A DNA stretch of 64,000 bases, from NCBI GenBank assembly GCA_963575745.1, contig CAUYUJ010011525.1, positions 396,501-460,500 of the forward strand, read 5' to 3'. The translations under genes were made by a program, and so were the position numbers. Position 1 is the first letter of the stretch, and each line of letters begins with the position of its first letter. This DNA comes from Prorocentrum cordatum. Its lineage: Eukaryota; Sar; Dinophyceae; Prorocentrales; Prorocentraceae. The notes below the pieces were generated by a model. The model was not told the origin of the DNA. It did no database searches and saw only the letters and a program-made list of their open reading frames with translations. This document shows positions 1 through 9,239 of this stretch, in pieces.

Positions 1-1285
1 GGGGCCGTCAGAAGTGGATCTGGGGCGAGATTGCCACCAGGGAAGGGCTCCAGGCTTCCCAGGCCCGCGGGTGGAACATGCACATTGTCGGACGCTTGAG
101 GAGGAGGAGGACGACGAGGAGGAGGCGGAGGACGCCAGGGTCAAAGAGCCATGAAGGAAGCGGGTCTTCAAGGAAAGGGGTATTGGAGGTTTTGCACCGC
201 TTGGGGATTCCAGGGGCCTTCTCTAGGGCTCAGGACCGTGCAAGCACGACTTGGGATGGACAAGAATGATCTCAGGGAAAGCCCGAGGGACCAGGAGCTG
301 TTTCCCTCAGGCCGACAAGGCACAGGCAGATCCAACCGCGGCGACGAGAACCCTCCCAGGAGGGCAAATAAAAGCGGAAAGCACCAACAAGTTTGGATCT
401 TCGATCGTCGAACATCCTCCCTCACTCACCCGTCCGGCCATTCCGCCCACCCCGCGTGCTCGTTGGGGCAGCCGCAGGCAGACGACCCGGTGCTTGGTGC
501 CGCCCTTCGCTTCGGGAGGCGGTGAAGCAAGAGTGGCCCGCTCTATTCGTCTCCCATGCCTCTTGGGTACAAGCGCGGCCGCCGCCGCCATGCCCAGACC
601 TCCGACGTCGCGCTCTGTTCACAGCGTGGACGCTCGGAGGTCGAGGCCGCTCGTCCCAAGGGCGCCCTCGAGGGCGCGAAGTGATTCGCGCTTCGCGGTT
701 CGCAGGGGGCGGCGCGATTGCTCGAAGTTAGCCGCCCTTGTCTTCCCAGGACTGTTTTCGTTCCATCCCGAGCCGGTGTTTGACGGCCCCAGGGGCAAGG
801 GCGCCCCCCCTGGAGGCCGAAGACTGTCAAAAACGATCCGCCGCGTGGCTGCCCTGGCACGCCCGCGTGAAAACGCAGCACGTGCCGTGTTCAAAACGTC
901 CTTGTTGCGCCCCTGCGTGTTGGCTCGGCACGTGTTGGTCCGCGCTGTCGCGAGCGTATCGCGCCAGACCTACAGTCAACCCGCATAGCAAGGATGAGCA
1001 ACCTTCCCAAGGGTACCCTTGCATCCTTGCCTCCTCGGTCCATCCTTGGCCACTTTCGTTGGCCGCGCCCCGCTCGAAAAGCTTCGACGTGGCCTTCCAG
1101 GGCCCTCGCATCCTTACCGCGCATCCTCATTATACGGGCCGACTGTACGTGCTGAGCTTCGTGTCAACACGCTGCGTGTTGCGTGCTACGTGTCGCCGTG
1201 ATTTTGGCGGCGCGCGGATGTTCGGAGGCCTGCTCCGAGCAGCCGAGCCCCATCCACAACTCATCCGCACTTGCCACAAGAGCGT
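1..1285. other. No supportable gene
   Basis: GC-rich DNA with several overlapping open frames on both strands, none with a recognisable domain or clear coding composition. The one distinct local structure is a perfect 16-bp palindrome at about 662-677 (GCGCCCTCGAGGGCGC). A single-copy non-coding stretch is the simplest reading. Confidence 0.3.
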
Positions 1286-1527
1286 GGAGGACGAGGAGGA
1301 GGAGGAGGCAGGGAGGAGGAGGAGGACGAGGAGAAGGACGAGGAGGAGGAGGGACAGGGAGGAGGAGGAGGAGGAGGAGGAGGAGGAGGAGGAGGGAGGA
1401 GGAGGAGGGAGGAGGAGGAGGAGGAGGAGGACGAGGAGGAGGAGGAGGACGAGGAGGAGGAGGGCGAGAAGGAGGAGGACAGGGACAGGGAGGAGGAGGA
1501 CGAGGAGGAGGAGGAGGAGGGCCAGGG
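1286..1527 (+). repeat. Purine-rich (GAG)n tract
   Basis: About 240 bp almost wholly of GAG/GGA triplets interrupted by GAC and AGG. The plus strand is polypurine and reads as Glu/Arg/Gly runs in its three frames, so proteins predicted here are artefacts. Confidence 0.9.
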
Positions 1528-1539
1528 TGAACCCGAGTC

Positions 1540-1660
1540 CCCTCCCGTTCATAGTCCCCTATCCTGTTCCTAGTCCCCTCTTTACAAGTTCCAGGTCCAC
1601 TCTTCACAAATTCCAAGTCCCGTTCCAGGTCCCCTCTTCAAAAGTTCCTACGCGCCTTCC
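1540..1660 (+). repeat. Short pyrimidine minirepeat
   Basis: Imperfect repeats of AGTCCCCTCTT and AAGTTCCAGGTCC about 25-30 bp apart, bridging the GAG tract and the next repeat block. Confidence 0.6.
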
Positions 1661-1689
1661 TTCTCTGGCTTCAAGAAGCGCCCGCTTGA

Positions 1690-2300
1690 AACCGCGTGGG
1701 CCTGCCATTCAGGCGAGATCGCCGTTCTGAAACGGAACGGCTCTGCATTCTTTCAGCGAGCGATAAGGAGTGCGAGAAGGTGTGATCATACATGTTAGCG
1801 GGGTGTTCAGCGAGGTCTCCGTCTTGAAAAAAAAGACCGTCCCACCCGTAGAATTTTCGCACATGCTTGCGCTTCTGGCCATGATCCCCGAGGGAGTTTC
1901 AAGCCTGAGCCCCATGTTGAAGAGGAGCCGCCCTCTTTGCGTGCAGTTGCTGCACATGCTCAAGCTTCGGGCTCTTAAGCGCAAAGTTGTCCCAAGCGAA
2001 ACCGCATGTTGAAGACCACCCACCCTCAATCCTTGAAGCTGTTGCAAACTTGTCAGGCGAATGTGCGAGGCGCTGAAACAAAAGCCCCATGTTGAAAAGG
2101 ACCCGCCCTCCATTCTTGAAGCCGCTGCAACTGTTTATGTCGAGCGTGCGCGGTGCTAAGGCGAGAGCCCCAGTTCGAAAACGGCCTGCCCCCCATCCTT
2201 GTAACTGCTGCGAACCCCAAGCGTCAAGACCACAAATGGTGAGGATATCTTAGACGAAACGCCTGGCCCGCCCTAACGACGACGTCTCGGTGTGCGACAG
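1690..2300 (+). repeat. R90 tandem array with tail (isolated RX fragment)
   Basis: Imperfect ~85-95 bp units. Each has a GCAAANTTGT-like start, a GTGCGCGGCGCTAAGGCGAG core and a CCGCCCTCCATCCTTGAAG end. The array closes near 2240-2265 with the tail sequence CGCCTGGCCCGCCC seen at the end of RX elements. There is no GAG head or core, so this is a truncated RX copy. The minus strand reads as repeated ~29-residue peptides, which I regard as shadows. Confidence 0.7.
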
Positions 2301-2309
2301 GGGGGAGCT

Positions 2310-3185
2310 GCTAAGAAGGAAGAAGAAAGAAGGAGAGAGTGGACGACGAGGAGGATGAGGAGGCTCAGTATAAGCCCAATACTCATCAACGATATTGCAG
2401 TACATCATCCCTCCATGTTCCCTCTTCATCGGGCCCTAAGAGGGTCCATGCTCACAACGGGAATTTCACCGTTGGAAGACAACCGTTTGAAAGTCCAGAT
2501 CTGTGCTAGAATACCTTTCCTGGGATTTGAACGCCGCGAATCACCGTTACCGTTGCGCCTTGACGACCATTAATCATGCCAGAATACCGTTCTTGGGACT
2601 TCAACACCGCGAATCAACGTGACTGTTGCGCCCAGACATTCCGACACCATGCCAAAACATCATGCTTGGGACGTTAGCCATGAGAATCCTTGAAATTGCT
2701 GCAAATTCTTGAGACGAAACTGTTGAGAGGGAGCCGCTCTCCATTCGCGAACCTTCTGCGAAAGTTTAAGGCGAATGTGCGCGGCGCTAAGGCGAGAGCC
2801 ACAGTTTGAAACCGGACCACCCTCCATCCGCGAAGCTCGTGCACCTGTTTGAACACGAGTGTGCGCGGCGCTGACGCGAGAGCCACAGTTTGAAAGCGGA
2901 CCGCCGTCCATCCGCGAACCTTTTCGCAAAAGTTGACGACGAGTGTGCGCGGTGTGACTGCGAGAGCCACACTGTTGAGAACAGCCCGCCATCCATCCGC
3001 GAGCCCCTTGCAAAAGGCTAAGACGAAGCCGCGCGGCGCTCAAGCGAGAGTCACAGTTTGAAAACCACCCGCCTTCCATCCGTGGAGCTCTTGCAAAGGT
3101 GTAAGCTTCAGCATTTTAGATTGTGAGGACCTGTCAGGCGAAACGCCTGGCCCGCCCTTTCGACCGGCCTCGGGGCGCGACACGG
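2310..3185 (+). mobile_element. RX composite repeat element, copy 1
   Basis: On the plus strand the order is a GAG-rich head (~2316-2370); a ~300 bp core with about three ~75-bp repeats of a TTGGGACTTCAACACCGCGA-like motif; four to five R90 units (~2690-3110); and a tail near 3118-3180 containing CGCCTGGCCCGCCC. The same order recurs at 27835-28700 and, reversed, at 25610-24830 and 44760-44050. No protein, LTR or target duplication is visible. The recurrence in two orientations suggests a non-autonomous mobile unit. Confidence 0.65.
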
Positions 3186-3214
3186 GGGATGCATTTAGAA
3201 GGAAGGGGGATGTA

Positions 3215-3270
3215 GGAGGGGAAGGAGGAGGAGGAGAAGGAGGAGGAGGAGGAGGAGAAAGTTCCTGGGG
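3215..3270 (+). repeat. (GAG)n microsatellite
   Basis: Short GGAGGA tract between the tail of RX copy 1 and the next composite element. Confidence 0.85.
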
Positions 3271-3299
3271 CCTCTCTGGCCCTCGCGAATCCTTCTGGG

Positions 3300-3975
3300 G
3301 GGTCCCGGGCCCTCCTGGGCCCAACGCCATGTCAGATACCCGCTTCTGGGTGGCATGGACATGTAAGAACGCGTGGTCCCAGCTCATGCTAGACAACCCC
3401 CTGGGCGGCCTGGACGCGTGAAGACACGTGTTTCCAGCTCGGGGCAGCCACGTTAGATACCCCACTGTTGCTTGGACTCGTCGCAGCATGTGGCCCCTGC
3501 TCGGGACAACGACGCGGAATACCCCCCCAGGGTAGCTTCAACACGTAATTAAGAACACGTGGTTCCAACTCGGGACAACCATGTTCGATACCCCTTTGGG
3601 CGGCCTGGATACATAAAAGCAAGTAGCAAATACACCGGGCGCCAGACTCACGTTGGATATCCCCTCCACGCACATATTTTCACGTGCGGGAAGCCGACGA
3701 CCTCATGTTGGATATCCCCTTGGGCGCACTTTCTTCGAGCGGGCACGCACGGAACGCATTTCTTCTACCAAAATTGGCACGCACCATGTGTTTTACCTAT
3801 CGGAATTTCGAACACCAGCGCTTGTTTGGACATCCTCAACAAAATCCGCCGGCCTCCTTCGACTTTGTTACGCATCAATGAAGGAATATGCCGGCCTCCT
3901 TCAATAGAGGCATTGGAGACAGGTTTACCAACTGCAAGACAAGCCCTGGACCCAAGCTCTTTCTGGGAAAAACGT
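3300..3975 (+). mobile_element. J/K composite element E1 (head missing)
   Basis: About five B-type minisatellite units of ~60-66 bp (CATGTTAGATACCCC, GGCCTGGACACGT, AACACGTGGT, CCAGCTCGGGACAACC) are followed by module K at about 3775-3972, which ends in TTTCTGGGAAAAA. No module J is found on the left, so this copy is truncated or began in the neighbouring RX element. The B units match those inside E5 at 20175-20960. Confidence 0.6.
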
Positions 3976-3978
3976 CGA

Positions 3979-4154
<176 letters not shown>

Positions 4155-4317
4155 CCGGAGCGCGGCCCCCTCGCCCCGGGGGGCTGGCGTGGAGGCCCGC
4201 AGCGGCCGGCCCTCGGTGGCCGAGATGCGGGCGGACCTGTCGAGATTGCGAAAGCCAGAGGCTAAGGTCCTCGAGGCGTGCCCCCTGGGGGGGGGGGGGG
4301 GAGGGGAGCCTCGACCC

Positions 4318-4632
4318 TCGATGCTGCTCCTTCCTCCTCGGCCCTCGAGCCTACACGATCCTCGATTCTCGATCCCTCCCCCCTCCTCGACGCCTCGATC
4401 ATTCCCCCCTTCGATCCTCGGCCCTCGATCCTCCCCCCCCCCCTCGATCCTCGACCGTCGACCGTCCACCGTTGATGTCCTCCTCACCCTCCCCTCGATC
4501 CTCGATCCTCCTCCTCCTCCTCCTCCTCCTCCTCCTCCTCCTCCTCCTCCTCCTCCTCCTCCTCCTCCTCCTCCTCCTCCTCTCAGTCCCCTCCGATCCC
4601 CTCCGATCTGGGTGTGTATATATATATATATG
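4318..4632 (+). repeat. TCGATCC minirepeat, (CTC)n and (TA)n tracts
   Basis: Imperfect CCTCGATCCTCGA repeats (4318-4507) pass into a perfect (CTC)n run (~4507-4582) and a short TATATA tract (~4617-4632). The TCGATCC/GGATCGA motif returns next to GAG or CTC runs at 6640-6870, 26460-26500, 27785-27810 and 48715-48885. Confidence 0.85.
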
Positions 4633-4719
4633 TAAATGCATATAGACATTGTACCGATATATACACATATGCTGACATATGCATGCAAATCTATGCACAT
4701 ACGTACGTATATACATAAC

Positions 4720-4795
4720 ATGATGGACCCACGAACCCGGAAAGGGATATAGACATGTGGAGCATGGACACGTTTTCATGATACCCAACTGGGCA
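4720..4795 (+). repeat. Module J (head) of E2
   Basis: Conserved ~75 bp head: ATGATSGACCCACGAACCCG, GAAAGG(G/A)ATATAGA(C/A)ATG, (A/G)GCATGG, then AACTGGGC. Other copies start at 7080, 9146, 13069 (12 bp only), 18866, 26671 and 35240, all on the plus strand. Confidence 0.85.
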
Positions 4796-4796
4796 A

Positions 4797-4945
4797 CACC
4801 TCACGAAACATCCCACGAGACACCTCACGAAACAGCCCACGAGACACCTCACGAAACATTCCACGAGACACCTCACGAAACATTTCACGAGACACCCCGC
4901 GAAACATTCCACGAGACACCCCACGAAACATTCCACGACGACAGG
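4797..4945 (+). repeat. 24-bp tandem array
   Basis: About six units of CACGAAACATTCCACGAGAC plus ACCC or ACCT. The unit length is a multiple of three, so frames through it stay open. The same array is in E6 at about 26774-26938. Confidence 0.9.
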
Positions 4946-4967
4946 CAACCACTCAACCAAGGCGGTG

Positions 4968-5875
4968 TGGTCGTGCTGGGGAGTGGTCGTGCTGGGGTGT
5001 GGTCGTGCTGGGGGGTGGTCGTGCTGGGGGGTGGTCGTGCTGGGGGGGTGGTCGTGCTGGGGGGTGGTCGTGCTGGGGCGTGGTCGTGCTGGGGCGTGGT
5101 CGTGCTGGGGCGTGGTCGTGCTGGGGCGTGGTCGTGCTGGGGCGTGGTCGTGCTGGGGTGTGGTCGTGCTGTGGTAAGGTCGTGCTGGGGTGCGGTCGTG
5201 CTGGGGTGTGGTCTTGCTGGGGTGGGGTCGTGCTGGGGTGATCGTGCTGGGGTGGGGTCGTGCTGGGGTGTGGTCGTGCTGGGGTGTGGTCGTGCTGGGG
5301 TGTGGTCGTGCTGGGTGGGGTCGTGCTGGGGTGGGGTCGTGCTGGGGTGTGGTCGTGCTGGGGTGTGGTCGTGCTGGGGTGTGGTCGTCGCTGGGGTGGG
5401 TCGTGCTGGGGTGGTCGTGCTGGGGTGTGGTCGTGCTGGGGAGTGGTCGTGCTGGGGTGTGGTCGTGCTGGGGTGTGGTCGTGCTGGGGTGTGGTCGTGC
5501 TGGGGTGTGGTCGTGCTGGGGCGTGGTCGTGCTGGGGCGTGGTCGTGGGGTGTGGTCGTGCTGGGGTGGTCGTGCTGGGGGTGGTGGTGCTGCTGGGGGT
5601 GGTCGTGCTGGGGCGTGCTGTGGGGCGTGGTCGTGCTGGGGCGTGGTCGTGCTGGGGTGTGGTCGTGCTGTGGTGAGGTCGTGCTGGGGTGTGGTCGTGC
5701 TGGGGTGTGGTCTTGCTGGGGTAGGGTCGTGCTGGGGTCGGGTCGTGCTGGGGTGTGGTCGTGCTGGGGTATGGTCGTGCTGGGGTGGGGTCGTGCTGGG
5801 GTGGGGTCGTGCTGGGGTCTGGTCGTGCTGGGGTGTGGTCGTGCTGGGGTATGGTCGTGCTAGGGTGGGGTCGTG
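4968..5875 (+). repeat. 16-bp GTCGTGCTGGGGTGTG satellite
   Basis: About 57 tandem copies with 15-17 bp variants. Sixteen is not a multiple of three and the unit has no stop in any plus frame, so every plus frame reads the same VVLGCGRAGVWSCWG-like peptide. The minus frames read HDHTPARP-like peptides. These are repeat artefacts. Confidence 0.95.
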
Positions 5876-6074
5876 CATTTCGCTCGAGACATCCTGCCAA
5901 AATTCCAGGAAATCGTACAAAAACAAAGGAATTAGTCGAGACATCATCGAAATTCCTTCGCGCGGGGCGCTTTTCCGCGTCGCGGTCGGCTCTGCAAAAC
6001 AAGCGTTTCGCTCGAGACATCCTCGGCAAACTCTGCGGAGCAAGCGTTTCGCTCGAGACATCCTCAACACACGA

Positions 6075-6280
6075 AAAAGTGGCCCGCACCCTGTGATTTA
6101 TCGATCGGGATTTCAAAAACAAGCGTTTCGCTCGAGACATCCTCAAATTTTAATCTGCCGGCCTCCTTCGACCTCGATATTTATCAGGGAAAAAATCCGC
6201 CGGCCTCCTTCAAGTTGGCACCGGGGGACATGTTTACATAGTAAAAGAGAACCCTGGGCCTGAGCCCTTTCCGGGAAAAA
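6075..6280 (+). repeat. Module K (tail) of E2
   Basis: Conserved ~200 bp tail: TGATTTATCGATCGG, AACAAGCGTTTCGCTCGAGA, two copies of a CCGCCGGCCTCCTTC box, TTGGCACCGGGGGACA, AAAAGAGAACCCTGGGCC, then CCCTTTCCGGGAAAAA. Other copies end at about 3972, 9145, 13066, 21240, 27757 and 36755. Confidence 0.85.
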
Positions 6281-6359
6281 CGTATAGATAACAGTTGAAC
6301 AGGTGAATAGATACATGCATGAATGGGAAAATAAATAAGTAGGTGAATACACCTACATA

Positions 6360-6905
6360 GCTTAATGACGATATATATATATATATGTGTGTGTATAGAT
6401 GTGTGTGTGTGTGTGCACACTGGCCCCGCTTGCGCCCAGGGATCGGTGTATGCTCCGTCCTGGCTTGACCAGGGAGGCGCACGCACTGCAACAGGTGCTG
6501 GGCCCAGGATTGGCCCGGCCAGGGGCGGTGTACGTGTCTAGATCCCGTCGTCCTAGATTGGAGGGGATCAGGGATCGAGGAGAAAGGAGGAGGAGGAGGA
6601 GGAGGAGGAGGAGGAGGAGGAGGAGAAGGAGGAGAAGGAGGATCGAGGGTCGAGGGCTGGGGCGGAGTAGGGTCGAAAATCGAGGTTCGAGGATCGAGGG
6701 GGAGCAAGATCGAGGTTCGAGGATCGAGGGGGAGCAGGATTTAGGGTCAAGGATCGAGGAAGAGGAGGAGGATCGAGGACCGAATCGAGGATCAAGGTTC
6801 GAGGAGGGGGAGGAGGAAGAGGATCGAGGGTCGAAGAGGAGGAGGGGAAGCAGGATCGGGGATTGAGGTTCGAGGAGGAGGGGGACAGGAGGGGGAGAAG
6901 GAGGA
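6360..6905 (+). repeat. (TA)n/(TG)n, GAG and GATCGAGG minirepeats
   Basis: A (TA)n-(TG)n tract (~6370-6417) is followed by unremarkable sequence, a (GAG)n run (~6585-6640) and about 240 bp of imperfect GAGGATCGAGG repeats. This is the complement of the TCGATCC motif near 4318-4507. No gene is seen between 6281 and 7079. Confidence 0.85.
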
Positions 6906-7879
6906 AGGAGGAGGAGGAGGACGACGAGGATAACGAGGACGAGCCGTGCCAGCGGTAACGTTTTTCCCTCCCCTGATATCCAGACTCCTGGCATCGCGGA
7001 AAAAAAAACACGCGATGTGCATGTGTTGCAAATATGTGGGTTGTTGGAGGACCGTTTCAGGCTTTAGATTCATTTAAAGATGATCGACCCACGAACCCGG
7101 AAAGTGATGTAGAAATGTGAAGCATGGCATCGTTTCCAAGACGTCAAATTTGAACGACGGGCAATGTTCAGTATTCCGAGTGTCGATCGTGCACGGGCTG
7201 TGTTGCATTGCGCCGTGTTGTGAGGTGTTGTGAGTTCAGCGTGTCACGCCGCGTTGAACCGTGCCGCGCCCTATTGCATTGTGGATCAAGCCGTCCTTGG
7301 CGTCAGAATCGTGGTCGGATTGTTTTGGCTCTTAAGCTCGAACTGCCTGAACGGAGCGCATAGCTCGGGCAAGTTCTAGTCGAGACGCGCGGGGCGCTCG
7401 ACCAGCTCGAGCTCAAGATCCGATTCGGTTCTGAATCCGTTGCCCGAGGCATTCAGTTCCGCAACGGAGCGAACCGAGCGCTACCGCGACAGGCGTGGGA
7501 GAAACATGCGGGGCGTTCAACCAGCTCGAACTCGATTCAGTTCCGAAGTGGGACGAACCGATCAAGGGGCGAATCCGAACCGAAACCAAAAGCACCGAGA
7601 CGACGACAAGGCCCCCGCTCGACACCTCCTCAAACAATGGTAAACCAGCGTGTCGCGAGAGACATCCTCAGCACATCCTGCAGAAGGAGCCTTTCGCTGG
7701 CAGGCGAGGGCCTCGCTCGAGGCAGCCTCAACAGATCCTGCAGAGCGAGCGTTTCGCCCTAGACATCATCGACACGTACTCCTGTTAGTGATCCGCCTGG
7801 GCGGCCTGGGCACGTAAAGACCCGCGTTTCGCTCGAAACCCTTTCCGCAAATCAGCATGTCCAAAATCCGCCTGGGCAA

Positions 7880-8385
7880 CGTGGAACTAGCGTCAAAGCA
7901 CATGGGTCCCTTGCGCGCCAGAGCGGGACAAGCGTGAAAACAAGTGGGCATGTTTCGCCCCAAAGCGGAATAAGCGTGAAAACACGTGGGCCTGTTTCGC
8001 GCCACAGAAGAACAAACCTGAAAACATGTGGGCGTTGGCGCCCACATGTTCCGTTTTGCCCCAGAGCGGCATAAGCGTGAAAAAACACAGGTCCGTTTTG
8101 CCCCAGAGCGGAACAAGCGTGAAATGACGTGGGTTTGTTTCGCCTTGAGGCGGCGCAAGCGTGAAAACACGTGGGTCTTTTTCGCCCCCAGAGCAGAGTA
8201 AGCGTGAAAACACGTGGGTGCTTTTCGCCCCAGAGCGCAGCAAGCCTGAAATGCCATGGGTCCTGTTCGCCCCAGAGCGGAGCAAGCGTGAAAACACGGG
8301 GGTCGTTTTCGCCCCAGGACGCAAGATAAGTGTGAAAACACGTGGGCCCCCTCCAGGAAGCTCCAAGAGGCCTCCCCAGAGCCCC
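7880..8385 (+). repeat. D minisatellite array, first block
   Basis: About eleven units of ~42-46 bp: TTTCGCCCCAGAGCGGA, then RCAAGCGTGAAAACACGTGG. The minus strand reads as FTLVPLWGETGPRV-like repeats, which I treat as a shadow. Confidence 0.8.
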
Positions 8386-8494
8386 AAGACGGAACGTGCC
8401 AAGTGATTACGCATCTAGTGCCGATGCGTTGAATGTGCTTTGTTTCTGCGACTTCCCGCGCACCCGGGAGGGGGAGACCGCCCCTGGGTGGCCA

Positions 8495-8830
8495 GGACGC
8501 GTGACAGCACATGGGTCCCTCTCGACCCAGAGCGCAGCAAGCGTGAAGTCACATGGGTTTCTTTCGCTCCAGAGCGCAGTCAACGTGAAAACACGTGGGC
8601 CCGTTTCGCCACAGAGCGGAACAAGCGTGAAAACACGTGGGCCCCTTTCGCCCCAGAGAGCAGCAAGCGTGAAAACACGTGGGCCTTTTCGCCCCACAGC
8701 GGAGCAAGCGTGAGGGAGTGTTTTCACGCATGCTCCGCCCTGAGGCGAATGGGAACCACGTGATGTCCGCGCCCTGAGGTGAAAGGAACCCATGTGCGTT
8801 CACCCTTGTTCCGCCCTGAAGCGAAAAAGA
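8495..8830 (+). repeat. D minisatellite array, second block
   Basis: About six more D units after a ~110 bp interruption. The last two or three (from ~8710) are diverged and include CGCCCTGAGG and GGAACCCATGTG, resembling the D variants at 19855-20175. Confidence 0.75.
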
Positions 8831-8934
8831 TTGGGGCGAAGGGGACGGCCTCTCCACTTCTCCAAATCGAACGTTTCGCTCGAGACATCCTCAACAAGTT
8901 CTGCAAAACAAGCGTTTCGCTCGAGACATCCACA

Positions 8935-9145
8935 ACAAACGAACATTTGTACTTTACCATGTACTTGATCGATCGGAATTTAAAACACCAGCACTTCGCC
9001 TGGGAGATTCTCAAACTTTTATTTGCCGGCCCACCTCGACTTCGTTATTTATCCGAGAAAAATCCACCGGTCCACCCCCAACATGGCACCGGGAACAAGT
9101 TACCACACTAAAAGAGAACCTTGGGCCCAAGCCATGTCTGGGAAC
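8935..9145 (+). repeat. Module K (tail) of E3
   Basis: Contains TTGATCGATCGGAATTTAAA, the TTTGCCGGCCCACCTCGAC box, GGCACCGGGAACA, AAAAGAGAACCTTGGGCC and CATGTCTGGGA. It is followed at once by ACATGATCGACCCA of the next head. Confidence 0.8.
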
Positions 9146-9239
9146 ATGATCGACCCACAAACCCGGAAAGGAATATAGAAATGTAAGGCATGGCCACGTT
9201 TTCGAAACACCTGATTGGGCGACGGGCAATTGTAATGTT

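Larger units (their letters stand above)
4719..6281 (+). mobile_element. J/K composite element E2
   Basis: Begins with module J (ATGATGGACCCACGAACCCG at 4720), continues with a 24-bp array, a ~900 bp array of 16-bp units and ~200 bp of C-type units, and ends with module K at about 6075-6280. CCCGGAAAGGG in J (4736-4746) and CCCTTTCCGGG at the end of K (6265-6275) form an 11-bp inverted pair near the termini. No coding capacity is credible. It has the same plan and cargo as E6. Confidence 0.7.
7080..9145 (+). mobile_element. J/K composite element E3
   Basis: Module J is at about 7080-7190. Next comes a degenerate copy of the E-array spacer (~7190-7640, with CTTAAGCTCGA and GAGCTGCC-like pieces), C-type units (~7640-7870), two D arrays, and module K at about 8935-9145. 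The end of K touches the J of E4 directly. Confidence 0.65.

Noticed and set aside
1690-3079. Minus-strand repeat protein read from R90 units (GGxxSNCGSRLSAAHIRL)
   Set aside because: The unit length varies, the frame is lost between units, and the same DNA repeats appear within composite elements in both orientations. A dispersed DNA repeat explains it better.
4757-6263. Very long open frames (up to ~460 codons) over the 16-bp satellite, also at 26730-27613
   Set aside because: The 16-bp unit has no stop in any plus frame and repeats every 48 bp in frame, so identical peptides appear in all three frames. This is the signature of a non-coding satellite.
7320-7345. Similarity to the dinoflagellate spliced leader (TTTTGGCTCTTAAG)
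   Set aside because: Equivalent positions in the E spacers read GATCTGGATCTTAAGCTCG, so the resemblance is a chance variant of that spacer and the rest of the leader is absent.
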